Below are positions 41,824 through 51,682 of a stretch of DNA of 52,680 bases, in pieces. The position numbers were made by a program, and so were the translations under genes. Positions within the stretch are counted from its first letter, which is position 1; each line of letters begins with the position of its first letter. The DNA comes from Caulobacterales bacterium (GTDB lineage: Bacteria > Pseudomonadota > Alphaproteobacteria > Caulobacterales > Caulobacteraceae): positions 1 to 52,680 of the forward strand of contig CANJID010000025.1 of the NCBI GenBank assembly GCA_947474395.1. The letters are read 5' to 3'. A model generated the notes under the pieces. It made no database searches. It had not been told where the DNA came from and worked only from the letters and a program-made list of their open reading frames with translations.

Positions 41824-42759
41824 ATGGCGATGCGAAGGCTTAAGGTCGTTTCGGGGCTGGCGGCGGCGCCCTTGGTAGCGCTGATGGCCACCCCGGCCTG
41901 GGCGGACCTCCTGGGTCAGCCGACCCCCGGCGGGATCGGCATGCAGCCCGCAGCCTCGTATCTGAAGCATCAGGCCAACTTCTTCCACGACATCATCCTG
42001 ATGCCGATCATCGTGGCCATCAGCCTGTTCGTGCTGGGTCTGCTGGCCTGGGTGGTGATCCGCTACAACAAGCGCTCGAACCCGGTGCCGGCGCGCTGGA
42101 GCCACAACACCCTGGTCGAGATCATCTGGACCGTGCTGCCGGTCCTGATCCTGATGTTCATCTCGATCTTCTCGTTCCGGCTGCTGTTCGCCTACCACGA
42201 CATTCCCAAGCCGGACGTGACCATCAAGGCGACCGGCAACCAGTGGTACTGGTCCTACGAATATCCGGACAACGGCGGCTACAGCTTCGACTCGCGGATG
42301 CTCACCGAGGAGCAGGCCAAGGCCAAGGGCGTGCCCTTCCGCCTCGCCGCCGACAATCCGATCGTGGTGCCGGTCAACAAGAACGTGCGGGTGCTGGTCA
42401 CCGGCGCCGACGTGATCCACTCCCTCGGCCTGCCGGCTTTCGGCCTCAAGACCGACGGCATCCCCGGCCGGGTGAACGAGACCTGGTTCAAGGCCGAGAA
42501 GACCGGTGTCTACTACGGCCAGTGCTCCGAGCTCTGCGGCGTCGACCACGCCTTCATGCCGATCCAGATCGACGTGGTGGACCAGGCGACCTACGACGCC
42601 TGGATCTCCGCCCGCGCGCCCAAGCCCGCTCCGGCCCCGGCCGCCGCTGCGGCCCCGACCGCCGCCGCCCCTGCCGAGACCCCCGCCGCGGGCGCGCCCG
42701 CCGCCCCCGCAACCCCCACCGCTTCCGCCCCTGCCGCGCCCGCCGCGGCCAAGGGCTGA
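41824..42759 (+). CDS. ctaC: Cytochrome c oxidase subunit II
   Basis: A 311-residue membrane-anchored CuA subunit that receives electrons from cytochrome c. Signal peptide MAMRRLKVVSGLAAAPLVAL ends at PAWA, then two membrane helices (about 50-75 and 95-120). Cupredoxin motif: WYWSYEYP, then HSLGLPAFGLK and the CuA loop YYGQCSELCGVDHAFMPI with two Cys, His and Met. The last 30 residues are an Ala/Pro-rich tail. The ATG at 41824 puts the signal peptide first; the open frame back to 41707 is not used. It opens the oxidase operon and is followed by ctaD after 30 bases. Confidence 0.96.
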   Translation: MAMRRLKVVSGLAAAPLVALMATPAWADLLGQPTPGGIGMQPAASYLKHQANFFHDIILMPIIVAISLFVLGLLAWVVIRYNKRSNPVPARWSHNTLVEIIWTVLPVLILMFISIFSFRLLFAYHDIPKPDVTIKATGNQWYWSYEYPDNGGYSFDSRMLTEEQAKAKGVPFRLAADNPIVVPVNKNVRVLVTGADVIHSLGLPAFGLKTDGIPGRVNETWFKAEKTGVYYGQCSELCGVDHAFMPIQIDVVDQATYDAWISARAPKPAPAPAAAAAPTAAAPAETPAAGAPAAPATPTASAPAAPAAAKG

Positions 42760-44472
<1,713 letters not shown>

Positions 44473-44479
44473 CGTGGTC

Positions 44480-44500
44480 CGGCCGGTCTTGAACCGGCCG
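44480..44500. repeat. Hairpin just after ctaD
   Basis: A perfect 8-bp stem (CGGCCGGT at 44480-44487 with 44493-44500) and 5-base loop, 8 bases after the ctaD stop, followed by CAAAA. It probably protects the 3' end of the ctaCD message. Confidence 0.55.
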
Positions 44501-44515
44501 CAAAATGAGCGTTTG

Positions 44516-44552
44516 AAGGCGCGGGTTCATCGGACCCGCGCCTTCTCCTTTT
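44516..44552 (+). terminator. Terminator-like hairpin between ctaD and ctaB
   Basis: A perfect 11-bp stem (44516-44526 with 44534-44544) with a 7-base loop, followed by CTCCTTTTC. It should cause partial termination, lowering assembly-gene expression relative to the ctaC and ctaD subunits (inference). Confidence 0.75.
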
Positions 44553-44571
44553 CTCCGGAGCTGTCCACCTC

Positions 44572-45522
44572 ATGAGCCCCGCCGCCGCGAAACGTCTCGA
44601 CGAGACGCCCGCCGCAACGGGCGACTACATCCAGCTGCTGAAGCCTCGGGTGATGTCGCTGGTGGTGTTCACGGGTCTGACCGGGCTGGTCGCCGCCGAC
44701 ACCCCGCTCAACCCCGTGCTGGCCGCCATATCGGTGTTCTGCATCGCCGTAGGCGCGGGCGCCGCCGGGGCCCTGAACATGGCCTGGGACTCCGACATCG
44801 ACGCCCTGATGCGCCGCACCCGCGCCCGTCCCGTGCCCACTGGCAAGGTCAGCCGCGGCGACGCCGCCGGCTTCGGGGTGGTGCTGTCGCTGTTCTCGGT
44901 GATGGCGATGGGGATGGCGGCCAACTACCTGGCCGCGGGCCTCCTGGCCTTCACGATCTTCTTCTACGCCGTGATTTACACCATGTGGCTGAAGCGCTCG
45001 ACGCCGCAGAACATCGTCATCGGCGGCGCCGCCGGGGCCCTGCCTCCGGTGGTCGGCTGGGCGGCCGCGAGCGGGCACGTCCCCCTGAACGCCTGGCTGC
45101 TGTTCGCCATCATCTTCATGTGGACCCCGCCGCACTTCTGGGCCCTGTCGCTCTACACCTCCGGCGACTACGCCAAGGCCGGGGTGCCGATGATGCCGGT
45201 GGTCAAGGGCGCCAAGTCCACCCGCCTGCAGATCCTGATCTACAGCCTCATCCTGGCGCCGCTGGGCGTGGCGCCGGCCTTCACCGGCCTGGGCGGGCGG
45301 CTCTACGGTCTGGTCGCGGCGATCGGCGGGCTCTTGTTCGTGGGCTTCGCGGTGCGCCTGTTCCTGTCCAAGGCCGGGGACGCCCCGACCACCGGCGAGG
45401 ATGGGCTCTATACGGAGCGGCCGGGCTCCAAGACCGCCCGGGACCTGTTCGCCTTCAGCCTCGCCTACCTGACCCTGCTCTTCTTCGTGCTCCTGCTGGA
45501 GCACCTGGTTTCGAGGCTGTGA
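44572..45522 (+). CDS. ctaB: Protoheme IX farnesyltransferase (heme O synthase)
   Basis: A 316-residue UbiA-family membrane prenyltransferase that makes heme O, precursor of the heme a used by CtaD. The prenyl-diphosphate motif [19 protein letters not shown] (about 64-82) gives NxxxDxxxD; the second Asp-type region lies near [12 protein letters not shown] and [12 protein letters not shown]. About nine hydrophobic helices. Its TGA overlaps the ATG of the next small gene by one base (TGATG). Confidence 0.96.
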   Translation: MSPAAAKRLDETPAATGDYIQLLKPRVMSLVVFTGLTGLVAADTPLNPVLAAISVFCIAVGAGAAGALNMAWDSDIDALMRRTRARPVPTGKVSRGDAAGFGVVLSLFSVMAMGMAANYLAAGLLAFTIFFYAVIYTMWLKRSTPQNIVIGGAAGALPPVVGWAAASGHVPLNAWLLFAIIFMWTPPHFWALSLYTSGDYAKAGVPMMPVVKGAKSTRLQILIYSLILAPLGVAPAFTGLGGRLYGLVAAIGGLLFVGFAVRLFLSKAGDAPTTGEDGLYTERPGSKTARDLFAFSLAYLTLLFFVLLLEHLVSRL

Positions 45523-45686
45523 TGAGCCAAGCCCCCCTCCCCTTCAACGAAACCCCCGAGGCAGCCCGCGCCCGGCGGCGCCGGTCCTGGGCCATCGCCC
45601 TGGGCTGCGTCGCCTTCGTGATCCTGGTGTTCGTGATCACCGTCATCAAGTTGAGCCAGAATGCCATCATCCCCCAGCGCTACTGA
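45522..45686 (+). CDS. Small single-pass membrane protein of the oxidase operon (CoxF-like)
   Basis: A 54-residue protein: polar N-terminus with an Arg cluster (ARARRRRSW, about 15-23), one membrane helix (about 24-43, IALGCVAFVILVFVITVI) and a short tail ending QRY. Such proteins regularly sit between ctaB and ctaG in alphaproteobacteria and are annotated CoxF or left unnamed. A role in assembly is inferred from position only. It is coupled to ctaB by TGATG, and its last 26 bases overlap the start of ctaG in another frame. Confidence 0.82.
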   Translation: MSQAPLPFNETPEAARARRRRSWAIALGCVAFVILVFVITVIKLSQNAIIPQRY

Positions 45687-46284
45687 GCCCGAAGGCTCCG
45701 GGCGGACGCAGCGCCGGCGGCTGACCAACCGCTCGGTGGGGCTCGTCTTCGGCCTGCTGGTGGTGGTGATGGTCGGCGCTGCCTACGCGGCCGTGCCCCT
45801 CTACAAGCGCTTCTGCCAGCTGACCGGCTTCGACGGCACGGTGCGCCGGGCCGACGCCGCGCCGACCCCGGACAAGGCCCTGGCCCGTACCGTGACGGTG
45901 CGCTTCGACACCAACGTCCGCGGCGGTCTGCTCTGGAGCTTCAAGGCCGAGGAGATCAGCCAGAAGACCCACATCGGCGCGCCGTCGCTGGCCTTCTTCC
46001 GGGTCCGCAACGACAGCGCCGAAGCGATCACCGGCCGGGCCAGCTACAACGTCACGCCGGAGACCGCCGGGGCCTACTTCATCAAGACCCAGTGCTTCTG
46101 CTTCAACGACCAGACCATCGCCCCCGGCCAGGAGATGCGATTCCCGGTGATCTATTTCGTGGAGCCGGGCTTCGCGACCGATTCGGATACGAAGAATTTC
46201 CAGGAGATCACCCTCTCCTACACCTTCTTCCGCAGCCCCAATCCGGCCAAGGCCGCCTCTACGGCGCCTGCAGCGAAGTCGTAA
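45661..46284 (+). CDS. ctaG: Cytochrome c oxidase assembly protein CtaG (Cox11)
   Basis: A 207-residue copper chaperone that delivers copper to the CuB site of subunit I. One N-terminal membrane helix (about 25-45, VGLVFGLLVVVMVGAAYAA), then VPLYKRFCQLTGFDGT with a conserved Cys, and the copper-binding CFCF in IKTQCFCFNDQTI (near 143). The periplasmic Ig-like domain ends EITLSYTFF. The ATG at 45661 lies inside the 3' end of the small gene; this is the only start that keeps the cytoplasmic leader before the helix. Confidence 0.95.
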   Translation: MPSSPSATEPEGSGRTQRRRLTNRSVGLVFGLLVVVMVGAAYAAVPLYKRFCQLTGFDGTVRRADAAPTPDKALARTVTVRFDTNVRGGLLWSFKAEEISQKTHIGAPSLAFFRVRNDSAEAITGRASYNVTPETAGAYFIKTQCFCFNDQTIAPGQEMRFPVIYFVEPGFATDSDTKNFQEITLSYTFFRSPNPAKAASTAPAAKS

Positions 46285-46377
46285 GGCTCAAAAGGACGTT
46301 CTAGCCCTTGGCGTAGGGGTGAGCGGGCGGCTATAGCGTAGCCGAACCGAAGCTCGCCGTAGAGAGTTCGCCCGCCC

Positions 46378-47253
46378 ATGGCCCAAGACGCCGTCAAGCA
46401 CGACTACCACCTGGTCAACCCCAGCCCGTGGCCCCTGGTCGGATCGATCTCCGCCGTCATCCTGGCGATCGGCCTGGTCATCGACATGAAGGGCCTGTTC
46501 GGCCTGCCCAAGGGCACTTGGTGGGTGCTGGCCCTGGGCCTCGGCGGCATCCTCTACACCATGCTCGGCTGGTGGCTGGAGGTGATCCGCGAGGCCAACC
46601 ACGGGGACCATACCCCCGTCGTCTCCATCGGCCTGCGCTACGGCATGATCCTGTTCATCGCCTCGGAGGTCATGTTCTTCGTCGCCTGGTTCTGGATCTT
46701 CTTCGAGATGGCCCTGTTCCATAACGTGCGGACCTTCTCGGGGATCGAGGAAGTCCGCGCCGCCTGGGGCACCTGGCCGCCGAAGGGCGTCGAGACCCTC
46801 GACCCCTGGCACTTCCCCCTGATCAACACCCTGACCCTCTTGACCTCCGGCACGACCGTCACCTGGGCCCACCACGCCCTGCAGGTCGGCGACCGCAAGG
46901 GGCTGAAGATCGGCCTGATCCTGACCATCCTGCTCGGCATGATGTTCACCGGCATCCAGGCCTACGAATATTCCGAGATCATCGGCGAGAAGCTGTTCTT
47001 CAACGAGGCGGCGGCGAACGGCGGGCTCTACGGCTCGTCCTTCTTCATGGCCACCGGCTTCCACGGCTTCCACGTCCTGATCGGCACCATCTTCCTGATC
47101 GTCTGCCTGATCCGGGCGCTGGCCGGCCAGTTCACCCCCAAGCAGCACTTCGGCTTCGAGGCGGCGGCCTGGTACTGGCACTTCGTCGACGTGGTGTGGC
47201 TGTTCCTGTTCGCCTTCATCTACGTGATCTTCCGCGGCGCCGGCGGAGGCTGA
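46378..47253 (+). CDS. ctaE: Cytochrome c oxidase subunit III
   Basis: A 291-residue seven-helix subunit with no metal centre that stabilises subunit I and proton uptake. Typical segments: [16 protein letters not shown] at the N-terminus, [17 protein letters not shown] (about 96-112), [33 protein letters not shown] and [16 protein letters not shown] at the C-terminus. The length is normal. It follows ctaG after 93 bases, a gap containing a GCGGGCG/CGCCCGC pair but no clear promoter. Confidence 0.97.
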   Translation: MAQDAVKHDYHLVNPSPWPLVGSISAVILAIGLVIDMKGLFGLPKGTWWVLALGLGGILYTMLGWWLEVIREANHGDHTPVVSIGLRYGMILFIASEVMFFVAWFWIFFEMALFHNVRTFSGIEEVRAAWGTWPPKGVETLDPWHFPLINTLTLLTSGTTVTWAHHALQVGDRKGLKIGLILTILLGMMFTGIQAYEYSEIIGEKLFFNEAAANGGLYGSSFFMATGFHGFHVLIGTIFLIVCLIRALAGQFTPKQHFGFEAAAWYWHFVDVVWLFLFAFIYVIFRGAGGG

Positions 47254-47269
47254 CGACGAGCCCGATTGT

Positions 47270-47629
47270 ATGGCCGGCGTGAACCCGATCCTCGCGGGAC
47301 TCGCCGGCCGCTGCCCCAACTGCGGCAAGGGCCGGCTGTTCGCCGGCTTCCTGAAGGTCAGTCCCCTTTGCGAGTCCTGCGGCTTCGACCTGGCCCGGGC
47401 CGATTCCGGCGACGGTCCTGCGGTCTTCATCTGCCTGATCGGCGGTGGGCTGGTCTGTTTCGCCGCCCTCTTCGTCGAGATCGCCTACCACCCGCCGATC
47501 TGGGTCGACCTGGTGGTCTGGCTACCGCTGACCCTGATCGTCTGCCTGGGGCTGCTCCGACCCTTCAAGGGCGTGATGGTGGCGCTGCAGTTCCACAACC
47601 GCGCCGCGGAGGCGCGCCATGACGACTGA
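47270..47629 (+). CDS. DUF983 zinc-ribbon membrane protein
   Basis: A 119-residue protein with an N-terminal four-Cys ribbon, CPNCGKG (about 15-21) and CESCGFD (about 34-40), followed by two membrane helices (about 50-72 and 78-98). This is the DUF983 layout, very often found between coxC/ctaE and SURF1 in alphaproteobacteria; an oxidase-biogenesis role is inferred from that neighbourhood. Its last 11 bases overlap the SURF1 start, and the SURF1 ribosome site (GGAGG at 47606) lies inside it. Confidence 0.9.
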   Translation: MAGVNPILAGLAGRCPNCGKGRLFAGFLKVSPLCESCGFDLARADSGDGPAVFICLIGGGLVCFAALFVEIAYHPPIWVDLVVWLPLTLIVCLGLLRPFKGVMVALQFHNRAAEARHDD

Positions 47630-48347
47630 GCTGACCGTCCCGCGTGGAGTCCGCTGGGGGCTGACCTCGGTGGTCGCCGTCTGCCTCGCCATCCTCGTGG
47701 GCCTCGGGACCTGGCAGGTGCAGAGGCTCGGGTGGAAAACCCGTCTCCTGGCCCAGATCGACGCCCTCCGGACCGCCCCCGCCGAGCCCATTGAGATCGC
47801 CCTGCGCCACCTCGACCAGGGCGGCGACCTCGACTACGTCCGCGTCCAGGGTCAGTGCCCGGCCCTCGAACAACTCCCGACCATCCGGCTGCACGCCATC
47901 CGCGACGGGGTCCTGGGCTACCGCCTGATCGCAGCCTGCCCGGTGGAGGGCGGACCCTACCGCTCGGTCCTGGTGGACCGGGGCTTCGTCTCCCGCGAGC
48001 AGGCCGACCAGGTCGTACCCGGCGCTACCGTGCTGGACGGCCCCATCGTCGGGGTCCTGCGCAAGGGTGATGCGAAGAGCGTCTTCGCCCCGGCGGACCG
48101 GCCGGACCTGCGCCTCTGGTACAGCCGCAATATCCCCGCTATGGCCCGGATGTTGGGCGCCGCCAGCCCGGCGCCCCTGTTCCTGACCCTGGAAAAGCCG
48201 GCCCCCAAGGCCTTCGGCCCGACGCCTGCGCCCCTGCCGACGGACATCCCCAACAACCACCTCGGCTATGCGATCACCTGGTTCGGGCTGGCGGCGGCCC
48301 TGCTCAGCGTCTACATCGCCATGCTTCGTCGCGACCGCCGGACCTAG
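47619..48347 (+). CDS. SURF1-family cytochrome oxidase biogenesis protein
   Basis: A 242-residue protein with the two terminal membrane helices typical of SURF1/Shy1 (about 12-32 and 212-232) and a periplasmic domain between. Markers: GTWQVQRLGWKTRLL just after helix one (GxWQxxR), YRLIAACPVEGG, LVDRGFV and the C-terminal NNHLGYAITWFGLA. It is thought to help place heme a in subunit I. It overlaps DUF983 by 11 bases and is followed after 6 bases by thrC, so the oxidase operon may read on into thrC. Confidence 0.94.
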   Translation: MTTELTVPRGVRWGLTSVVAVCLAILVGLGTWQVQRLGWKTRLLAQIDALRTAPAEPIEIALRHLDQGGDLDYVRVQGQCPALEQLPTIRLHAIRDGVLGYRLIAACPVEGGPYRSVLVDRGFVSREQADQVVPGATVLDGPIVGVLRKGDAKSVFAPADRPDLRLWYSRNIPAMARMLGAASPAPLFLTLEKPAPKAFGPTPAPLPTDIPNNHLGYAITWFGLAAALLSVYIAMLRRDRRT

Positions 48348-48353
48348 ACGCCC

Positions 48354-49745
48354 ATGCGCTACATCTCCACCCGGGGCGCCGCCCCCGCCGTCGGCTTCGC
48401 CGAAGCCCTGCTGGCGGGCCTGGCCCCCGACGGCGGCCTCTATGTGCCCGAGACCTGGCCGCGCTTCACATCGGACGAGATCGCCGCCTTCGCGGGCAAG
48501 CCCTATGCCGAGGTCGCCGCCGCCGTGGTCGGCCGCTTCGTCGGCGACGCCCTGCCGAAGGGCGAGGTCGAGCGGATCGCCGCAGAGGCCTACGCCACCT
48601 TCGCCCACCCGGCGGTCACGCCGATCACCCAGCTCGATTCCAACCTGTGGCTTCTGGAGCTGTTCCACGGCCCGACGCTGGCCTTCAAGGATGTGGCCAT
48701 GCAGCTCCTGGCCCGTCTGTATGACCGGGTGCTGGAGAAGACGGGGCGCACGCTCACCATCGTCTGCGCCACCTCAGGCGACACCGGCGGCGCCGCCGTG
48801 GAGGCCTTCCGGGGGGCGAAGCACGCCCGCATCGCGGTCCTCTTCCCCGAGGGCCGGATCAGCGAGGTGCAGCGCCGTTTCATGACCACGACGGCTGAGG
48901 CCAATGTCGCCTGCGTGGCCGTGGAGGGGACCTTCGACGACTGCCAGGCCATCGTGAAATCCCTGTTCGCCGACGAGGACTTCCGCACCGCGGTGGACCT
49001 CTCCGGCGTCAACTCGATCAACTGGGCCCGGGTCGCGGCGCAAGCCGTCTACTATTTCACCGCCGCCGTGGCCCTCGGCGCCCCGCACCGGCCCATCGGC
49101 TTCTGCATCCCGACCGGCAATTTCGGCGACGCCTTCGCGGGCTATGTGGCCATGCAGATGGGCCTGCCCATCGCGCGGATGATCGTCGCCACCAATTCCA
49201 ACGACATCGTCGCGCGGGCCTTCCAGACCGGCCGCTACGAGCGCGGCCAGGTGGTCGCCACCCAGTCGCCGGCCATGGACATCCAGGTCGCCTCCAATTT
49301 CGAGCGGCTCTATTTCGAGGCCGTGGGCCGCGACGCCGCAGACACCGCCCGCGCCTTCGAAGGCTTCGGCAAGGGCGGGGCCATCGCCCTGCCGACCCAG
49401 GCCTTCGCGGACCTGCGCAAGCTCTTCACCGGCGAGGCCGTCGACGAAGCGCAGACCTCCGCCGAGATGGCCGCGACCCTTGCCGAGACCGGCGAGATCA
49501 TCGACCCGCATACCGCCGTGGCCATGACCGCCGCCAAGCGGGCGGGCGCTTCGGCGACGCCGCTGGTGGTCCTCTCCACCGCCCACCCGGCCAAGTTCCC
49601 GGAAGCCGTCGAGGAAGCCACCGGCCAGGCCCCGGCGATCCACGCCCGGTCCAAGGACCTGTTCAAGCTGACCGAGAAGATCGACCGCCTGCCCGCCGAC
49701 GCAGGCGCGGTGAAGGCCTATGTCCGCCGCTTCGCCGGCGCCTGA
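48354..49745 (+). CDS. thrC: Threonine synthase
   Basis: A 463-residue PLP enzyme converting O-phosphohomoserine to threonine. N-terminal MRYISTRGAAPAVGFAEALL, PLP Lys in FHGPTLAFKDVAMQLL (near residue 111), and the phosphate-binding loop CATSGDTGGAAVEAF and PTGNFGDAFAGY. The length fits the long (class I-like, fungal/proteobacterial) form. The TGA is directly followed by the ATG of the peptidase gene, with no base between them. Confidence 0.96.
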   Translation: MRYISTRGAAPAVGFAEALLAGLAPDGGLYVPETWPRFTSDEIAAFAGKPYAEVAAAVVGRFVGDALPKGEVERIAAEAYATFAHPAVTPITQLDSNLWLLELFHGPTLAFKDVAMQLLARLYDRVLEKTGRTLTIVCATSGDTGGAAVEAFRGAKHARIAVLFPEGRISEVQRRFMTTTAEANVACVAVEGTFDDCQAIVKSLFADEDFRTAVDLSGVNSINWARVAAQAVYYFTAAVALGAPHRPIGFCIPTGNFGDAFAGYVAMQMGLPIARMIVATNSNDIVARAFQTGRYERGQVVATQSPAMDIQVASNFERLYFEAVGRDAADTARAFEGFGKGGAIALPTQAFADLRKLFTGEAVDEAQTSAEMAATLAETGEIIDPHTAVAMTAAKRAGASATPLVVLSTAHPAKFPEAVEEATGQAPAIHARSKDLFKLTEKIDRLPADAGAVKAYVRRFAGA

Positions 49746-51017
49746 ATGATCCCCCGCGTCCACCAGCTTTCCAACGGCGTCCGGGTGATCTGCGACCCCA
49801 TGCCGGGTCTGCAGAGCCTGGCCCTGACCGTCGCCGTCGGGGCGGGTTCGCGCTGGGAAAGCCCGCAGGTTTCCGGCTGGGCGCACCTGCTCGAGCACAT
49901 GGTGTTCAAGGGCGCAGGGAGCCGCTCGGCCCGCGAGATCGTGGAGGCCGTCGAGGCCGACGGCGGCCAGATCAACGCCGCCACCGGCTATGAGCGCACC
50001 AGCTTTCAGCTCCGTTGCCTCAAGGGCGGCCTGCCCCTTTCCATGGAGATCAGCGCCGACCTGATCCGCCGCCCGATCCTCGACGCCCACGACCTGGAAC
50101 GGGAGAAGCAGGTGGTCGGCCAGGAGATCGCCGAGGCCGCCGACGCCCCCGACGACCGGGTGTTCGACCTCGCCCAGTCCAAGGCCTTCGCCGGCCAGGC
50201 CATGGGCCGCCCCATCCTTGGCACCGACGAGAGTGTCGGGGCCGCCGCCAAGGACACCCTTTCGGCCTTCCACGGCCGCCTCTACGCCTGCGACCGCCTG
50301 GTGGTCAGCGCGGCGGGCGCGGTGGACGAGGACGAGCTTCTGGCCCTGACCGAGCAGGCCTTCGGCGACGCCCGCCCGCCCGCCGATCCCTTGCCGGCCC
50401 CCGAGGACGTCCGCTTCGAGGGCGGCGCCATGGCCGAGACCCGCCCCCTGGAGCAGGCGCAGATCGTCCTGCTGCTCCCCGCCCCCGGCGCACGCGATCC
50501 GGACTACTTCGCCCTTCGCCTGTTCGCCGAGATCCTCGGCGGCGGCATGTCCTCGCGGCTGTTTCAGCACCTTCGCGAAGACCGTGGCCTCGCCTACGCC
50601 ATCGACGCCTACGCCGACACCTACGCCGACGCCGGCGTCCTTGGGGTCTACGCCGGGACCGCCGCCAAGGACGCCGCCGAGACCGCGCGCCTCGTCGCCG
50701 AGGAGATCAAGGCCCTGGCCACCAAGGTGGAGCCCGCCGAGCTCGCCCGCGCCAAGGCCCAGGCCAAGGCCCACCTCTTCATGGGCCGCGAGGCGCCCAT
50801 GAACCGCGCCGAACAGGCCGCCGGCCAGGTCCTCCTTTTCGGCCGCCCCTTCGATCCCATCGAGCTCGCCGAGGCCATCGACTCGGTCACCGAGGCCGAC
50901 CTGAAACGGATCGGCGAACGGCTCCTAACGCCGGGCCTCTCCGCCGCCGCGGTGCTGGGGCCGAAGCGCGCGGGCGCGGCGGCCGAGGCGTTCTCGAAAG
51001 CTTTGGCGCGGGGCTGA
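49746..51017 (+). CDS. M16-family zinc metallopeptidase (processing-peptidase-like)
   Basis: A 423-residue pitrilysin-superfamily protease. The inverted zinc motif HxxEH is HLLEHMVFKG (H47, E50, H51), with the distal Glu about 70-80 residues on in the EKQVVGQEIAEA region. The C-terminal half is the inactive homologous domain, with FAEILGGGMSSRLFQHLREDRGLAYAID, the R/Y substrate motif. It resembles bacterial relatives of the mitochondrial processing peptidase beta subunit. It is cytosolic or periplasm-facing without a visible signal peptide. It is translationally adjacent to thrC, a pairing common in Caulobacterales and rhizobia. Confidence 0.94.
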   Translation: MIPRVHQLSNGVRVICDPMPGLQSLALTVAVGAGSRWESPQVSGWAHLLEHMVFKGAGSRSAREIVEAVEADGGQINAATGYERTSFQLRCLKGGLPLSMEISADLIRRPILDAHDLEREKQVVGQEIAEAADAPDDRVFDLAQSKAFAGQAMGRPILGTDESVGAAAKDTLSAFHGRLYACDRLVVSAAGAVDEDELLALTEQAFGDARPPADPLPAPEDVRFEGGAMAETRPLEQAQIVLLLPAPGARDPDYFALRLFAEILGGGMSSRLFQHLREDRGLAYAIDAYADTYADAGVLGVYAGTAAKDAAETARLVAEEIKALATKVEPAELARAKAQAKAHLFMGREAPMNRAEQAAGQVLLFGRPFDPIELAEAIDSVTEADLKRIGERLLTPGLSAAAVLGPKRAGAAAEAFSKALARG

Positions 51018-51049
51018 TCTCAGGATCCGCTTTGGAGCGCTGGTTCAGT

Positions 51050-51553
51050 TCACGCAAGCCATCGCGCCGCGCCTATCGCCAGGACGCCGATGACCACGGC
51101 CACCACGGCCCCGATGCCGAATCCCATCAGGTCGTAGCGCCAGTGCGGTTTGAAAACGACCTCTTCGGTTCCAGGGATCATGGCCCAGCTCGGCTTCAGC
51201 CAGCCGATCCAGAACAGGTCGAGGACGACGAAATCGACTAGGTTGAACGCCATGAAAACGGCCACGGCGTTCAGGCCGAGCGCGAGGGGGCCGGCGTCGG
51301 GATGACGCGCCGCGAGTTGGAGGCTCGACCAGATCGGCCAGCCGACCAGCAACAGGCCCAAGGGCAAGCCTGCCACGCGACCCAGCCGCCTTTCGCCGCG
51401 CGTGGTGGGCGGCGCCGCGGCGCGTATCTCGGGCGGAAAATGCTTCAGGAACAGCCGCGGGTTTAGACGGAGGAGCGCCATGACGTAGGCCGAGCCGACA
51501 ACGGCCAGGAGCAGCCCGTCTCGGGCCGTGATGATCCAATCCGCTTGCGTCAT
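51050..51553 (-). CDS. Integral membrane protein of unknown function
   Basis: A 167-residue protein with about four hydrophobic helices: near 9-27 ([17 protein letters not shown]), 60-80 ([17 protein letters not shown]), 94-116 ([21 protein letters not shown]) and 146-165 ([19 protein letters not shown]). Between helices three and four lies [21 protein letters not shown] do not recognise a family. I use the ATG at 51553 (MTQADWIIT); a GTG at 51592 adds 13 polar residues without a ribosome site. It converges on the peptidase gene and diverges from lysK. Confidence 0.68.
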   Translation of the reverse strand: MTQADWIITARDGLLLAVVGSAYVMALLRLNPRLFLKHFPPEIRAAAPPTTRGERRLGRVAGLPLGLLLVGWPIWSSLQLAARHPDAGPLALGLNAVAVFMAFNLVDFVVLDLFWIGWLKPSWAMIPGTEEVVFKPHWRYDLMGFGIGAVVAVVIGVLAIGAARWLA

Positions 51554-51682
51554 GAGGCGAGACCCCGCGCTGCCATATGCGGCGTTCCGCACGGCCGGTG
51601 GACCGTAACATCAACCCCGGCCTGCGCTGATGTACCGGACCCGCCGTTGACCGGCGGGCCCCGCGCCTATACCGCCTGCCCA

